A stretch of 11,685 nt of DNA from DATJFH01 sp035495815 (lineage in GTDB: Bacteria; Acidobacteriota; Terriglobia; Bryobacterales; Bryobacteraceae): positions 1 through 11,685 of the forward strand of contig DATJFH010000223.1 of NCBI GenBank assembly GCA_035495815.1, read 5' to 3'. Position numbers and translations under genes: made by a program. The notes beneath the pieces are model-generated. The model was not told where the DNA came from. It did no database searches and worked only from the letters and a program-made list of their open reading frames with translations. Positions 1 to 6,334 of this stretch are shown one piece after another (within the stretch, counting starts at the first letter, position 1; each line of letters opens with the position of its first letter).

Positions 1-582
1 CAGGTTTCGAGACACCACTTCACGCACGGTACCCAGGCGGCTGGCCATCTCGTCTTGCGTCTCCCGCAATGGGAACAAGGGGCTTCCGGCTAACTTGGCG
101 CGTTCCAGCAAGTCCAGGGCGAGGCGCTGGCGGATGGTGCCGAAGGTGACCCTTTCCGCCAGGCCCACCAACTGCCGCAGCCGCCTCCCGAACACCTTTA
201 GAAAGCGCAGCGTCAACGCCGGACTGCTTTTGCACAACCGCATGAAGTCCTGGGTGAGAATCAACAGCGCGGTGGTCTGTTGGACCGCTATCAGGCTGGC
301 CGGATAGGGACCGCCGTCAAAGACTGGGACTTCCGCCACCGTCGAAGGCGCTTGCTGAATGGCGAGTATGAGTTGACGGCCTTGAGGAGTGGTCTTGACC
401 ACTTTGGCCGCCCCTTCGCCAATCACCCACAGTCCCTGGCAAGGCTGGCCCTCGAGGAAAAGCACGTCGCCATGCGCGTACTCCCCGGAAACAGCGGCCT
501 TCGCCAGAGACTCCAATTCTTCTGCGGAGAGTCCCGCAAAGAGATCAATCGATTGGATCATCTCGGCTTTCGAGCGGCTCAT
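1..582 (-). CDS. Crp/Fnr-family transcription regulator (3' end outside window)
   Basis: Transcription factor with a cyclic-nucleotide-binding-like sensor domain and a C-terminal helix-turn-helix; 194 residues are visible and about 25-35 more are expected beyond the left edge. The ATG at 582 has GGGAG about 10 nt upstream. Residues about 12-110 form the sensor beta-roll (GDVLFLEGQ at 38-46, IGEGAAKVVK at 54-63). About 118-145 is the long dimer helix. Residues 174-194 are the HTH, ending in TVREVVSR with R187, E188, S191 and R192. It lacks the N-terminal cysteine cluster of oxygen-sensing FNR; the only cysteines are C48 and C117. It therefore resembles cluster-free members such as DNR/NnrR, some of which respond to NO. 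NO sensing is my inference from the divergent ric operon. The signal could equally be another small molecule or redox state. Family assignment is secure. Confidence 0.92.
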   Translation of the reverse strand, partial: MSRSKAEMIQSIDLFAGLSAEELESLAKAAVSGEYAHGDVLFLEGQPCQGLWVIGEGAAKVVKTTPQGRQLILAIQQAPSTVAEVPVFDGGPYPASLIAVQQTTALLILTQDFMRLCKSSPALTLRFLKVFGRRLRQLVGLAERVTFGTIRQRLALDLLERAKLAGSPLFPLRETQDEMASRLGTVREVVSRNL

Positions 583-627
583 CGTAGACAGTCTCCCATG
601 GATGACCGGCCTGTTTTTTCTGAAGAG

Positions 628-643
628 TGTGACTTCAGTCATG
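628..643. promoter_or_regulatory. Putative Crp/Fnr-family operator, TGTGA-N6-TCATG
   Basis: TGTGA CTTCAG TCATG lies in the gap between the divergent regulator and the radical SAM gene. It keeps the TGA-N6-TCA core shared by CRP and FNR sites. It matches the CRP consensus at 8 of 10 arm positions and the FNR consensus at 6 of 10. The symmetric core is TGACT-TC-AGTCA. Its centre (635.5) is about 41.5 bp upstream of the start predicted from the hexamer at 665-670, a class II activator position. It is also 53 bp upstream of the regulator's own ATG, so autoregulation is possible. It overlaps a second dyad, CTGAAG-N7-CTTCAG (620-638). Confidence 0.5.
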
Positions 644-664
644 GAGGGTTTGTGGGGCGTGACC

Positions 665-670
665 TATTCT
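665..670 (+). promoter_or_regulatory. Putative -10 element (TATTCT) of the rSAM-ric operon
   Basis: TATTCT matches 4 of 6 positions of TATAAT, including the first TA and final T. There is no good -35 hexamer, as is usual for activator-dependent promoters. Exactly 22 bp separate it from the 14-bp core (629-642) of the upstream Crp/Fnr-type dyad. Known class II FNR promoters use this spacing. The predicted transcription start is near 677, giving a leader of about 78 nt before the ATG at 755. The hexamer alone would be unconvincing; the spacing is what supports it. Confidence 0.4.
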
Positions 671-754
671 GACTTTGGAGCCAGCCATTCCGATGACCGC
701 AAAATACGATCGATCCAGCGGGTCCGGGCTTTGTAAGTTGGAAAGGAGGCCGTA

Positions 755-1831
755 ATGCGCGATTTTTCCGAATCGCCGATGTTGTTGATCTGGGAGCTGA
801 CCCAGGCTTGCGATCTGGCTTGCCGCCACTGCCGGGCTTCGGCGCAGCCGGATCGCAACGAGGCGGAGCTTTCAACCGGCGAAGCTTACCGGGTACTCGA
901 CCAGATCCGCGAGCTCGGCAATCCGCTCGTGGTGCTGACCGGCGGCGATCCGCTGAAGAGGCCCGATCTGTTCAACATCATCGAGCGCAGCGTCGGACTG
1001 GGACTGCGGACAACGGTCACTCCCAGCGCGACCCCGCTGTTGACTCCCGCCGCTGTCGCCCGCTTCAAGGACTGTGGCGTTTCGCGGATGGCCGTAAGTC
1101 TGGACGGTCCCGACAAGTCGATCCACGACGGCTTCCGCGGCGTCGCAGGATCTTTCGCGCGCACGATGGCGGCGCTGCATTTCGCCGGCAGGATCGGCCT
1201 GGAGACGCAAATCAACACGACCGTGTCGCGCCACAACGTCGGTCAGCTCGGCCGCATCGCACAACTCGTAGCCGACTCCAAAGCGCGGCTGTGGAGCGTG
1301 TTTTTCCTGGTGTTGACCGGCCGCGCCCAACTCGAAGACGACCTGACAGCGGAAGAATATGAACAGGTCTTCGAGCTGCTCTACAACACCAGCCTGATTG
1401 CGCCGTTCGACATCAAGACCACGGAGGCGCCCCACTACCGTCGTTTCCATGCCCAGCAGAGGAAACGGACCGGCGCGGCGCCGGCGTCACCCGCCGCGTC
1501 CCTTATCCAGCGCCAGGCGGGCATCAACGACGGCAAGGGGCTGCTCTTCGTATCGCACACCGGCGAGATTTTCCCGAGCGGCTTCCTGGAGCTCTCGGCC
1601 GGCAATGTACGGACGCGCCGCCTGGAGGACGCGTACCGGAATTCGCAACTCTTCCAGGTAATCCGCGACGCGGATCGGATCGAGGGCAAATGCGGCTTCT
1701 GCGATTATCGCAATCTTTGTGGCGGATCGCGCTCGCGGGCGCTGGCGCTGACCGGTAACTTCATGGCTTCGGATCCGAGGTGCGTTTATCAGCCCCCGGC
1801 TCGAAACAACATAAAGGAGATGGTTCGATGA
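755..1831 (+). CDS. Radical SAM/SPASM-like enzyme, TIGR04053 (BA_1875)-type, substrate unknown
   Basis: A 358-residue cytoplasmic radical SAM enzyme. The ATG is set by a strong AAAGGAGG at 742-749, 5 nt upstream. C19-x3-C23-x2-C26 (CDLACRHC) binds the SAM-cleaving 4Fe-4S cluster, and TGGDP (62-66) is the SAM amino-group motif. Near the C-terminus C313-x2-C316-x5-C322 followed by C343 should hold one auxiliary cluster; the full seven-cysteine SPASM set is absent. PSGFLELSAGN (274-284) and CGGSRSRA (322-329) recall the TIGR04053 family, related to heme-modifying NirJ/AhbD and peptide-modifying PqqE enzymes. The TIGR04053 assignment is from memory of the motifs. The reaction is unknown to me, and no small peptide substrate gene is visible nearby. 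The stop overlaps the ric start in ATGA, so the two are translationally coupled, probably under the upstream Crp/Fnr-type site. Confidence 0.9.
   Translation: MRDFSESPMLLIWELTQACDLACRHCRASAQPDRNEAELSTGEAYRVLDQIRELGNPLVVLTGGDPLKRPDLFNIIERSVGLGLRTTVTPSATPLLTPAAVARFKDCGVSRMAVSLDGPDKSIHDGFRGVAGSFARTMAALHFAGRIGLETQINTTVSRHNVGQLGRIAQLVADSKARLWSVFFLVLTGRAQLEDDLTAEEYEQVFELLYNTSLIAPFDIKTTEAPHYRRFHAQQRKRTGAAPASPAASLIQRQAGINDGKGLLFVSHTGEIFPSGFLELSAGNVRTRRLEDAYRNSQLFQVIRDADRIEGKCGFCDYRNLCGGSRSRALALTGNFMASDPRCVYQPPARNNIKEMVR
1813..1819 (+). promoter_or_regulatory. Ribosome binding site of ric
   Basis: AAAGGAG sits 8 nt before the ATG at 1828 and inside the end of the radical SAM gene. It fixes the start of ric there, rather than at an in-frame ATG 48 bp upstream (1780) that would add 16 residues lacking family resemblance. 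Confidence 0.75.
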
Positions 1832-2571
1832 ACCCAATTGCAACGCAAACGATCGGTGAAATCGCTGCCCGTTCCATGGCGGCGGTCAGGATTTTCGAGG
1901 AACACGGCATAGACTATTGCTGCGGCGGGCAGCGCAGCCTGGACGAGGTCTGCCGGGAAAAAGGTATTGACGCCGATGCGCTGGTGGCGGAGACGGAGGC
2001 TGCCGGGGAGGCGGGACAGGAGTCCGAGAAGGACTGGTCCAGCGCTCCATTGAAGGAGCTGATCGACCACATTGTTGAGGCGCATCACGGCTACCTCCGC
2101 CGCGAGTTTCCACACCTCGGGCGGCGGCTCGCCAGTGTTCTCCAGGCTCACGGAAAGCTGCATGGCGACACGCTGGGTCCGCTCGCCAACGTATTCGGGA
2201 GCCTCAGAGCCGAGCTGGAGATGCATATGCGCAAGGAAGAAATGATTCTGTTCCCGTTTATCGCGCGCGCCGAGCAATCCTCCCTGGCCGGACTGCCGTG
2301 GACGCCGCCTCCTTTCGGAACAGTCGGCAATCCGATCGAGGTGATGGAACACGAGCACGATTCGGCGGGCCGTGCCTTGGAGCAGATGCGCCGGCTGACG
2401 AATCAGTACACTCTGCCGGAGGACGCCTGCAATACATATCGGGCTCTCTACGAAGGCCTGGCGGCGCTGGAGCGCGACCTCCACGTGCACATCCACCTGG
2501 AGAACAACGTCCTGTTCCCGCGCGCGATAGCCATGGAGCGGCCGGACACAGGGGCTAAGCCGCGTCCATGA
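1828..2571 (+). CDS. ric: Iron-sulfur cluster repair di-iron protein (RIC/YtfE/ScdA/DnrN)
   Basis: A 247-residue cytoplasmic protein that helps restore iron-sulfur clusters damaged by nitric oxide or peroxide. Residues about 5-55 form the DUF542/ScdA_N domain with the diagnostic GIDYCCGG (27-34, cysteines C31 and C32). Residues about 75-235 form a hemerythrin-like four-helix domain. Probable di-iron ligands are H86 or H87, H133 with E137 (HxxxE), H177 (EHD), and H221 with E225 (HIHLE). These match the pattern of E. coli YtfE, and length is typical. It is the second gene of an operon, overlapping the radical SAM gene by 4 bp. Known ric genes are induced by NO-responsive regulators (NsrR, DNR/NnrR). 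A Crp/Fnr regulator and a matching operator upstream fit that pattern. Identification is firm; NO as the inducer here is inferred. Confidence 0.95.
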   Translation: MNPIATQTIGEIAARSMAAVRIFEEHGIDYCCGGQRSLDEVCREKGIDADALVAETEAAGEAGQESEKDWSSAPLKELIDHIVEAHHGYLRREFPHLGRRLASVLQAHGKLHGDTLGPLANVFGSLRAELEMHMRKEEMILFPFIARAEQSSLAGLPWTPPPFGTVGNPIEVMEHEHDSAGRALEQMRRLTNQYTLPEDACNTYRALYEGLAALERDLHVHIHLENNVLFPRAIAMERPDTGAKPRP

Positions 2572-2614
2572 TCGAGCAATATGACAATCGCGCCACGCCT
2601 GGGCAACGCTGATT

Positions 2615-2647
2615 CCGGACGGCGCCCAGCGGCGGGCGCTGTTCCGG
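2615..2647. terminator. Stem-loop between convergent ric and tsaB, possible bidirectional terminator
   Basis: CCGGA (2615-2619) pairs with TCCGG (2643-2647). Inside that, GCGCCC (2622-2627) pairs with GGGCGC (2634-2639) around the loop AGCGGC, with a small internal bulge (CG against TGT). It sits in the 137-bp gap between two genes that end toward each other, the expected place for a shared terminator. No clear U-run follows on either strand, so efficient intrinsic termination is uncertain. Confidence 0.45.
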
Positions 2648-2708
2648 TAACTACCTAGCGCCGACTGAACATTCTCAGAGGTCAGCAAGATGACGTGAAA
2701 GCGCCGCG

Positions 2709-3374
2709 TCAGATTTCCTTCCAGAACAGCTCCGCGTCGGACCGCCGGACATAGTTTGCGTCCAACTGGGCGGGGTCGACGGCGAGGCCCGCGCGAAACT
2801 GAGCCTGCGCGATTCGTGCGATAGCCCCCGCCAGCGCGCGTGGCGCTTCGACGACCGGGAGTCCGCTAAATCGTGTTCCAGCCAGCGCCCCCCGGAACGG
2901 GCCGAAGTCGCTCGAGACGAATTCCAGCGGCCCCGCCGGCAGCGTCTCGAGCCATTGCGGGAACTTCATGACGATCTCGGGCAAGACCGGGCGCAGTCCG
3001 GCGTCGTACACCGCGCCGTAGATCTCACCCCGGCGCGCGTCGAGAACGGTGGCCCGCAACGGCGCGCGACCGAACACGGCCAGCGCCTGAAGATTCGACA
3101 CCGCGACCGCCGGCCGGTCCAGCGCCGCGGCCAGTCCTTTCACGCAGGCCAGCCCGACGCGCACGCCGGTGAATGAGCCCGGACCGGACGCGGCGGCGAA
3201 GCACTCCACCTCTTCGAGCCTTCGCCCATGACCCTCGAGCAGGCTGGCCAGATGGCCGTAAAGCACCTGGCCGAAACCGTCCGGAGCGCGAAGCAGCCTC
3301 TCTTCCAGCAGTTCCCCGTCCGCCATCAACGCGATGCTGCCGAATTCGTGCGTGGTGTCGATCGCCAGGATCAC
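2709..3374 (-). CDS. tsaB: tRNA threonylcarbamoyladenosine biosynthesis protein TsaB
   Basis: A 221-residue cytoplasmic ASKHA-fold protein (formerly YeaZ). With TsaD and TsaE it makes t6A37 on ANN-decoding tRNAs. It begins ILAIDTT (2-8), carries the family signature GPGSFTGVRVG (64-74) and DARRGEIYGA (112-121), and ends with ANYVRRSDAE (206-215). These segments and its length are typical of TsaB. The start chosen is GTG at 3374, which places ILAIDTT at the N-terminus. The frame stays open upstream to 3563, but that extension lies inside the neighbouring gene and lacks family similarity. The GTG overlaps the TGA of the upstream glycoside-hydrolase-like gene (GTGA) and has no good Shine-Dalgarno sequence, so translational coupling is likely. 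The gene partner is unusual. tsaD, tsaE and rimI are not in the window. Confidence 0.93.
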   Translation of the reverse strand: MILAIDTTHEFGSIALMADGELLEERLLRAPDGFGQVLYGHLASLLEGHGRRLEEVECFAAASGPGSFTGVRVGLACVKGLAAALDRPAVAVSNLQALAVFGRAPLRATVLDARRGEIYGAVYDAGLRPVLPEIVMKFPQWLETLPAGPLEFVSSDFGPFRGALAGTRFSGLPVVEAPRALAGAIARIAQAQFRAGLAVDPAQLDANYVRRSDAELFWKEI

Positions 3375-5128
3375 GGTGTGAGCCGCATGATCTTGTCGAT
3401 CGAGTACACCTTTCCGTTGGCGTTCATACCCACCAGACGAAGCTGCAGCACGGCGGGAAAATGTCTGGCGATTTCGGGCGGAATCTTCAGCGTTCCCTTG
3501 GGTCCGGCGCCAAGCACGCGATAGCCCTGCTTGTCGCTGGCCACCTCTCCCGTCCAGAGCCACATCATGGAGCGGGTGGCGCGCGACTCGCGCTTGAGCT
3601 TGGCGGCATACGGCGCAGGGGTTGAGAGCGATATCGCATCCCCGGTGGGGGCCGCGATCTCGAACGGAATCTTTTGCGAGCTCTGTTCCACTTCCTGCAA
3701 CACCGTGGTGCGCGCCTCGAACCGGAACGATTTCAGCATCCCCTCTTTTTTGCCCTCGCGAGAGAGCCTCAACACCCAGTCGTGCGTCCGGTCGGGAGGC
3801 TCTCCCAGGAATTTCTCGCCTTTGAAATCTTTTTTCTGCTTGATGAACTCGCCCGTGATCGGATTGAACCAGGCCACGTCGTAACCGTGCTTCTCGACCG
3901 CCAGCTCGATTTGTCCCGCCTTCTCCACGTAGACGATGTACTCGATCTCTTCGAGGGCCAGGGCCCGTCCGCCATCCACGTCGAAGTACGGCTCCAGATC
4001 CCAGTGACGGCTATCGCCGAAGAACTCGCTCCAGACCTTGACGAACGGCGCTGCGGTTTCGGGCGCCGTGAACGAGGGATACTGCCCGTTCATGGCCGCG
4101 TTCCAGAGCCGGCGGCGGAAAGTATCCGGGTCGGAACCCGGGTCGACTCCCACATTCACAGCCGGCGCGGCGTAAAGCTGGTGCTCGATCGCGCCCACCT
4201 GGTCGTCGCTCGAACGGTACGTGATGTAGTTCATCCAGCCGTCTTCGAGCAGCGGCGCGGAGGTCGCCAGAGCGCCCGTCGAACGGGGATGCTGGTAGGG
4301 ATCGAACTTTTTGAGCAGCCCCCCGATCTCCTTGAGCAGCTCGCGGCCGTTCTCGTACTCTTCGAACGCGTCGACTCCCTGCCAGGTGACGTTCATCGCG
4401 GCGTAACGCGCCGACAGGTAGCGGACGTAGCGCTCGCGATCCTTCCATTCGGGAAAACGCCGTGTCAGCTCGCCGCGGCCCCAGGCCAGTACCAGGTCGG
4501 CCACGATCCCTTTCCGGTTGAGCGCCAGAATCCGCTGGTCCACCTGCTTCAGCAGCGCGGGCTCCACGCGGTCGGGCTTCGGAAAAATCTTCTCCGCGTC
4601 GGAGGCGCCGCCCAGGACCGCCCCGCGCAGGTGGTTGAACTTGTTCTTCTCCAGCCGGTCGAGCAGCTGTTGGAACGCGGCCGGGTCCTCGAACGCGAAC
4701 CGCGGAGAGGTATCGCCGGTCCATAGATGCGGCACGTTCCTGTTCTCGTCGGAATAGGCGAAATGGTGGACGTTCGCAGCGCGGATGAAACCGAGCGCGG
4801 GGTTCTCGACTGCGGTGGCCGTCAACTTCCCGGTCTGATTGTCGAACCGCTTCAGATTTCCGGAGATCCTGTAATCCCAGTCGCCGGGTTCGGTGGGGGA
4901 GAAGCGGATCACCATGCGCCGGCCGCCGTCCCAGAAGGCGGGCAGCAGATAAGTGCGGTGCCGCGGCGAGCGGAACTCGGCCCGCAGATCGACCGAAACG
5001 TAAGGGTTCGGATGCCCCGCTGCTTCCTCGTCGTTCAACTCGAAGGCGATATCGCAGGGAGAATATACCGGAGTCGAAGGACAAACCGGCTGCGCTCGCA
5101 GCGGCGCCGCCGCGCACAGCAGAAACAA
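3371..5128 (-). CDS. Probable secreted glycoside-hydrolase-like protein (DUF5060 plus DUF4038-like barrel)
   Basis: Numbered from a TTG at 5128, the product has 585 residues. A hydrophobic stretch ending LRAQ (to residue 13) looks like the end of a signal peptide. Residues about 20-110 resemble DUF5060, a beta-sandwich before glycosidase barrels (LPAFWDGG at 62-69, RFSPTEPGDWDY at 75-86). Residues about 115-390 resemble a DUF4038-type TIM barrel (HLWTGDTSPRFAF 134-146, NVTWQGVDAFEEYEN 246-260 with E256/E257 as acid candidates, NGQYPSFTAP 347-356). Residues about 390-460 look like a C-terminal beta domain. The glycan substrate cannot be told. The start is uncertain: TTG 5128 gives a very short leader. 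The next in-frame ATG, at 5320, adds 64 residues of noncoding-looking sequence. A GTG at 5141 in another frame would make a good leader only with a 1-base shift. The 3' end overlaps tsaB by 4 bp. Confidence 0.75.
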   Translation of the reverse strand: MFLLCAAAPLRAQPVCPSTPVYSPCDIAFELNDEEAAGHPNPYVSVDLRAEFRSPRHRTYLLPAFWDGGRRMVIRFSPTEPGDWDYRISGNLKRFDNQTGKLTATAVENPALGFIRAANVHHFAYSDENRNVPHLWTGDTSPRFAFEDPAAFQQLLDRLEKNKFNHLRGAVLGGASDAEKIFPKPDRVEPALLKQVDQRILALNRKGIVADLVLAWGRGELTRRFPEWKDRERYVRYLSARYAAMNVTWQGVDAFEEYENGRELLKEIGGLLKKFDPYQHPRSTGALATSAPLLEDGWMNYITYRSSDDQVGAIEHQLYAAPAVNVGVDPGSDPDTFRRRLWNAAMNGQYPSFTAPETAAPFVKVWSEFFGDSRHWDLEPYFDVDGGRALALEEIEYIVYVEKAGQIELAVEKHGYDVAWFNPITGEFIKQKKDFKGEKFLGEPPDRTHDWVLRLSREGKKEGMLKSFRFEARTTVLQEVEQSSQKIPFEIAAPTGDAISLSTPAPYAAKLKRESRATRSMMWLWTGEVASDKQGYRVLGAGPKGTLKIPPEIARHFPAVLQLRLVGMNANGKVYSIDKIMRLTP

Positions 5129-5351
5129 GATCGATTCGCACGCCGCGAATCCAGGGAATTTCGTTCCGCGCGCGCCCCGGCTGGCGGAAGCGCCCGCCCG
5201 GCCTCGTCCTCCTTCAACCTCGGTAATGCTCGATGCGCCAGGCAGGACGGGCTTTTCCGCCCGGACGGCTAAGTAAGACCCGTGCGTGAGTGCGCGCGCC
5301 GCATTCGCCGGTAGACCCATAACCTTTAGTGTAAACTGGCTGTTTGAATCC
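5129..5351. other. Divergent intergenic region between the hydrolase-like gene and hemH
   Basis: This 223-bp stretch should hold the promoters of both divergent genes and perhaps the true 5' end of the leftward one. I find no convincing -35/-10 pair. TAAACT (5332-5337) is a possible -10 for hemH but has no matching -35. AAGGAGG lies on the minus strand at about 5207-5213, with no in-frame start codon at a usable distance. A small dyad, CGGGC-N6-GCCCG, is at 5248-5263. Confidence 0.4.
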
Positions 5352-6317
5352 ATGTCGTCCAAGAAGACCGGCGTCGTTCTTTTCCAGCTGGGCGGGCCCG
5401 ATTCCCTCGAGTCCATCGAGCCGTTTCTGTACAACCTGTTTTGCGATCCGGACATCATCGATTTCCCGTTCGCCAGGCTGGCCCGCAAGCCGCTGGCGAA
5501 GCTGATCTCGACGAGCCGCGCCAAACACGTCGCGCACCACTACTCGGAGATCGGCGGCAAGTCGCCGATTTTGGAGAACACCCGGCGTCAGGCCGAAGCG
5601 CTCGAACGCGAGCTGCGCCAAAAAATGGACGTCCGGGTCACCGTCGCCATGCGCTACTGGCATCCCATGACTACCGCCGCCATCGCCGAAATGGCCGAGT
5701 ACGCGCCGGAGGAATTGGTGCTGCTGCCCCTTTATCCGCAGTATTCGAAGACCACTACCGGCAGCAGCGTGAACGAATGGAACCGCTGCTTCGAGCCCAA
5801 CGGCTGGCGTCCGGGCGTACGGCTGATCGAGAACTTTTACGAGGATCCGGCTTATCTCGACTCGGTGGTCTCGGCGGTGAACGCCTGTTTCAAGGAAGGG
5901 GATGATCCGGCGGACTTCGACATGGTCTTCAGCGCCCACAGCGTTCCGGTGGCGGTGATCGAAGCGGGAGACCCCTACCAGCGGCAGATCGAGCATACCG
6001 TGGACCTGGTATGGCGGCGCGGCGGATGGCCGGCCCGAAGGCACACCTGTTATCAGAGCAAGGTCGGCGCGTCGAAGTGGCTGCGCCCGTCGATGCACGA
6101 AACGGTGAAAAATCTGGCGGCGGCAGGATCGAAGCATGTGCTGGTGGTTCCGATCTCGTTCGTATCGGATCACGTCGAGACCCTGCACGAGATCGATATC
6201 GAACACCGCGAGCAGGCGAAAAGTCTGGGAATCGAGGACTACCGCATGATGCCGGGCCTCAACGACTCGCCCGCGTTCATTCGCGCGCTGGCCGGTCTGG
6301 TGACCCGCGGCCGCTGA
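5352..6317 (+). CDS. hemH: Ferrochelatase (HemH)
   Basis: A 321-residue enzyme that inserts ferrous iron into a porphyrin at the end of heme synthesis. The N-terminus TGVVLFQLGGP (6-16) is the usual family start, supporting ATG 5352 over an in-frame GTG at 5286. GGKSPI (68-73) and LPLYPQYSKTTTGSS (125-139) are family blocks. SAHSVP (194-199) contains catalytic H196. CYQSKVG (233-239) and VVPISFVSDHVETLHEID (265-282) follow, with catalytic E276. Length is normal and all key residues are present. C233 lies in the body of the protein, and no C-terminal cluster cysteines are visible. No clear Shine-Dalgarno sequence precedes the ATG. Whether the substrate is protoporphyrin or coproporphyrin cannot be decided from sequence by eye. 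The gene stands alone, divergent from the hydrolase-like gene and convergent with the DUF1501 gene, with no other heme gene in the window. Confidence 0.95.
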   Translation: MSSKKTGVVLFQLGGPDSLESIEPFLYNLFCDPDIIDFPFARLARKPLAKLISTSRAKHVAHHYSEIGGKSPILENTRRQAEALERELRQKMDVRVTVAMRYWHPMTTAAIAEMAEYAPEELVLLPLYPQYSKTTTGSSVNEWNRCFEPNGWRPGVRLIENFYEDPAYLDSVVSAVNACFKEGDDPADFDMVFSAHSVPVAVIEAGDPYQRQIEHTVDLVWRRGGWPARRHTCYQSKVGASKWLRPSMHETVKNLAAAGSKHVLVVPISFVSDHVETLHEIDIEHREQAKSLGIEDYRMMPGLNDSPAFIRALAGLVTRGR

Positions 6318-6330
6318 ATCGGGAATTCAG
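6314..6330. terminator. Short dyad between convergent hemH and DUF1501 genes, possible terminator
   Basis: CTGAAT-CGGGA-ATTCAG is a perfect 6-bp inverted repeat that includes the hemH stop codon and fills most of the 17-bp gap between two converging genes. The stem is weak (A/T-rich) and no U-run follows, so this is a candidate by position only. Confidence 0.25.
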
Positions 6331-6334
6331 CCCT

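Noticed and set aside
280..672. Plus-strand frame of 130 codons across the Crp/Fnr gene
   Set aside because: The minus strand encodes an unmistakable Crp/Fnr protein across 1-582; this frame has no similarity.
2661..2700. Small dyad CTGA-N6-TCAG after the ric-tsaB stem-loop
   Set aside because: Four-base arms are too short to mean anything.
3674..4726. A 350-codon plus-strand open frame opposite the hydrolase-like gene
   Set aside because: Shadow of the minus-strand gene, whose DUF5060/DUF4038-like motifs are clear.
5248..5263. CGGGC-N6-GCCCG dyad between the hydrolase-like gene and hemH
   Set aside because: Only 5 bp of stem in GC-rich DNA and no associated promoter or riboswitch pattern; likely chance.
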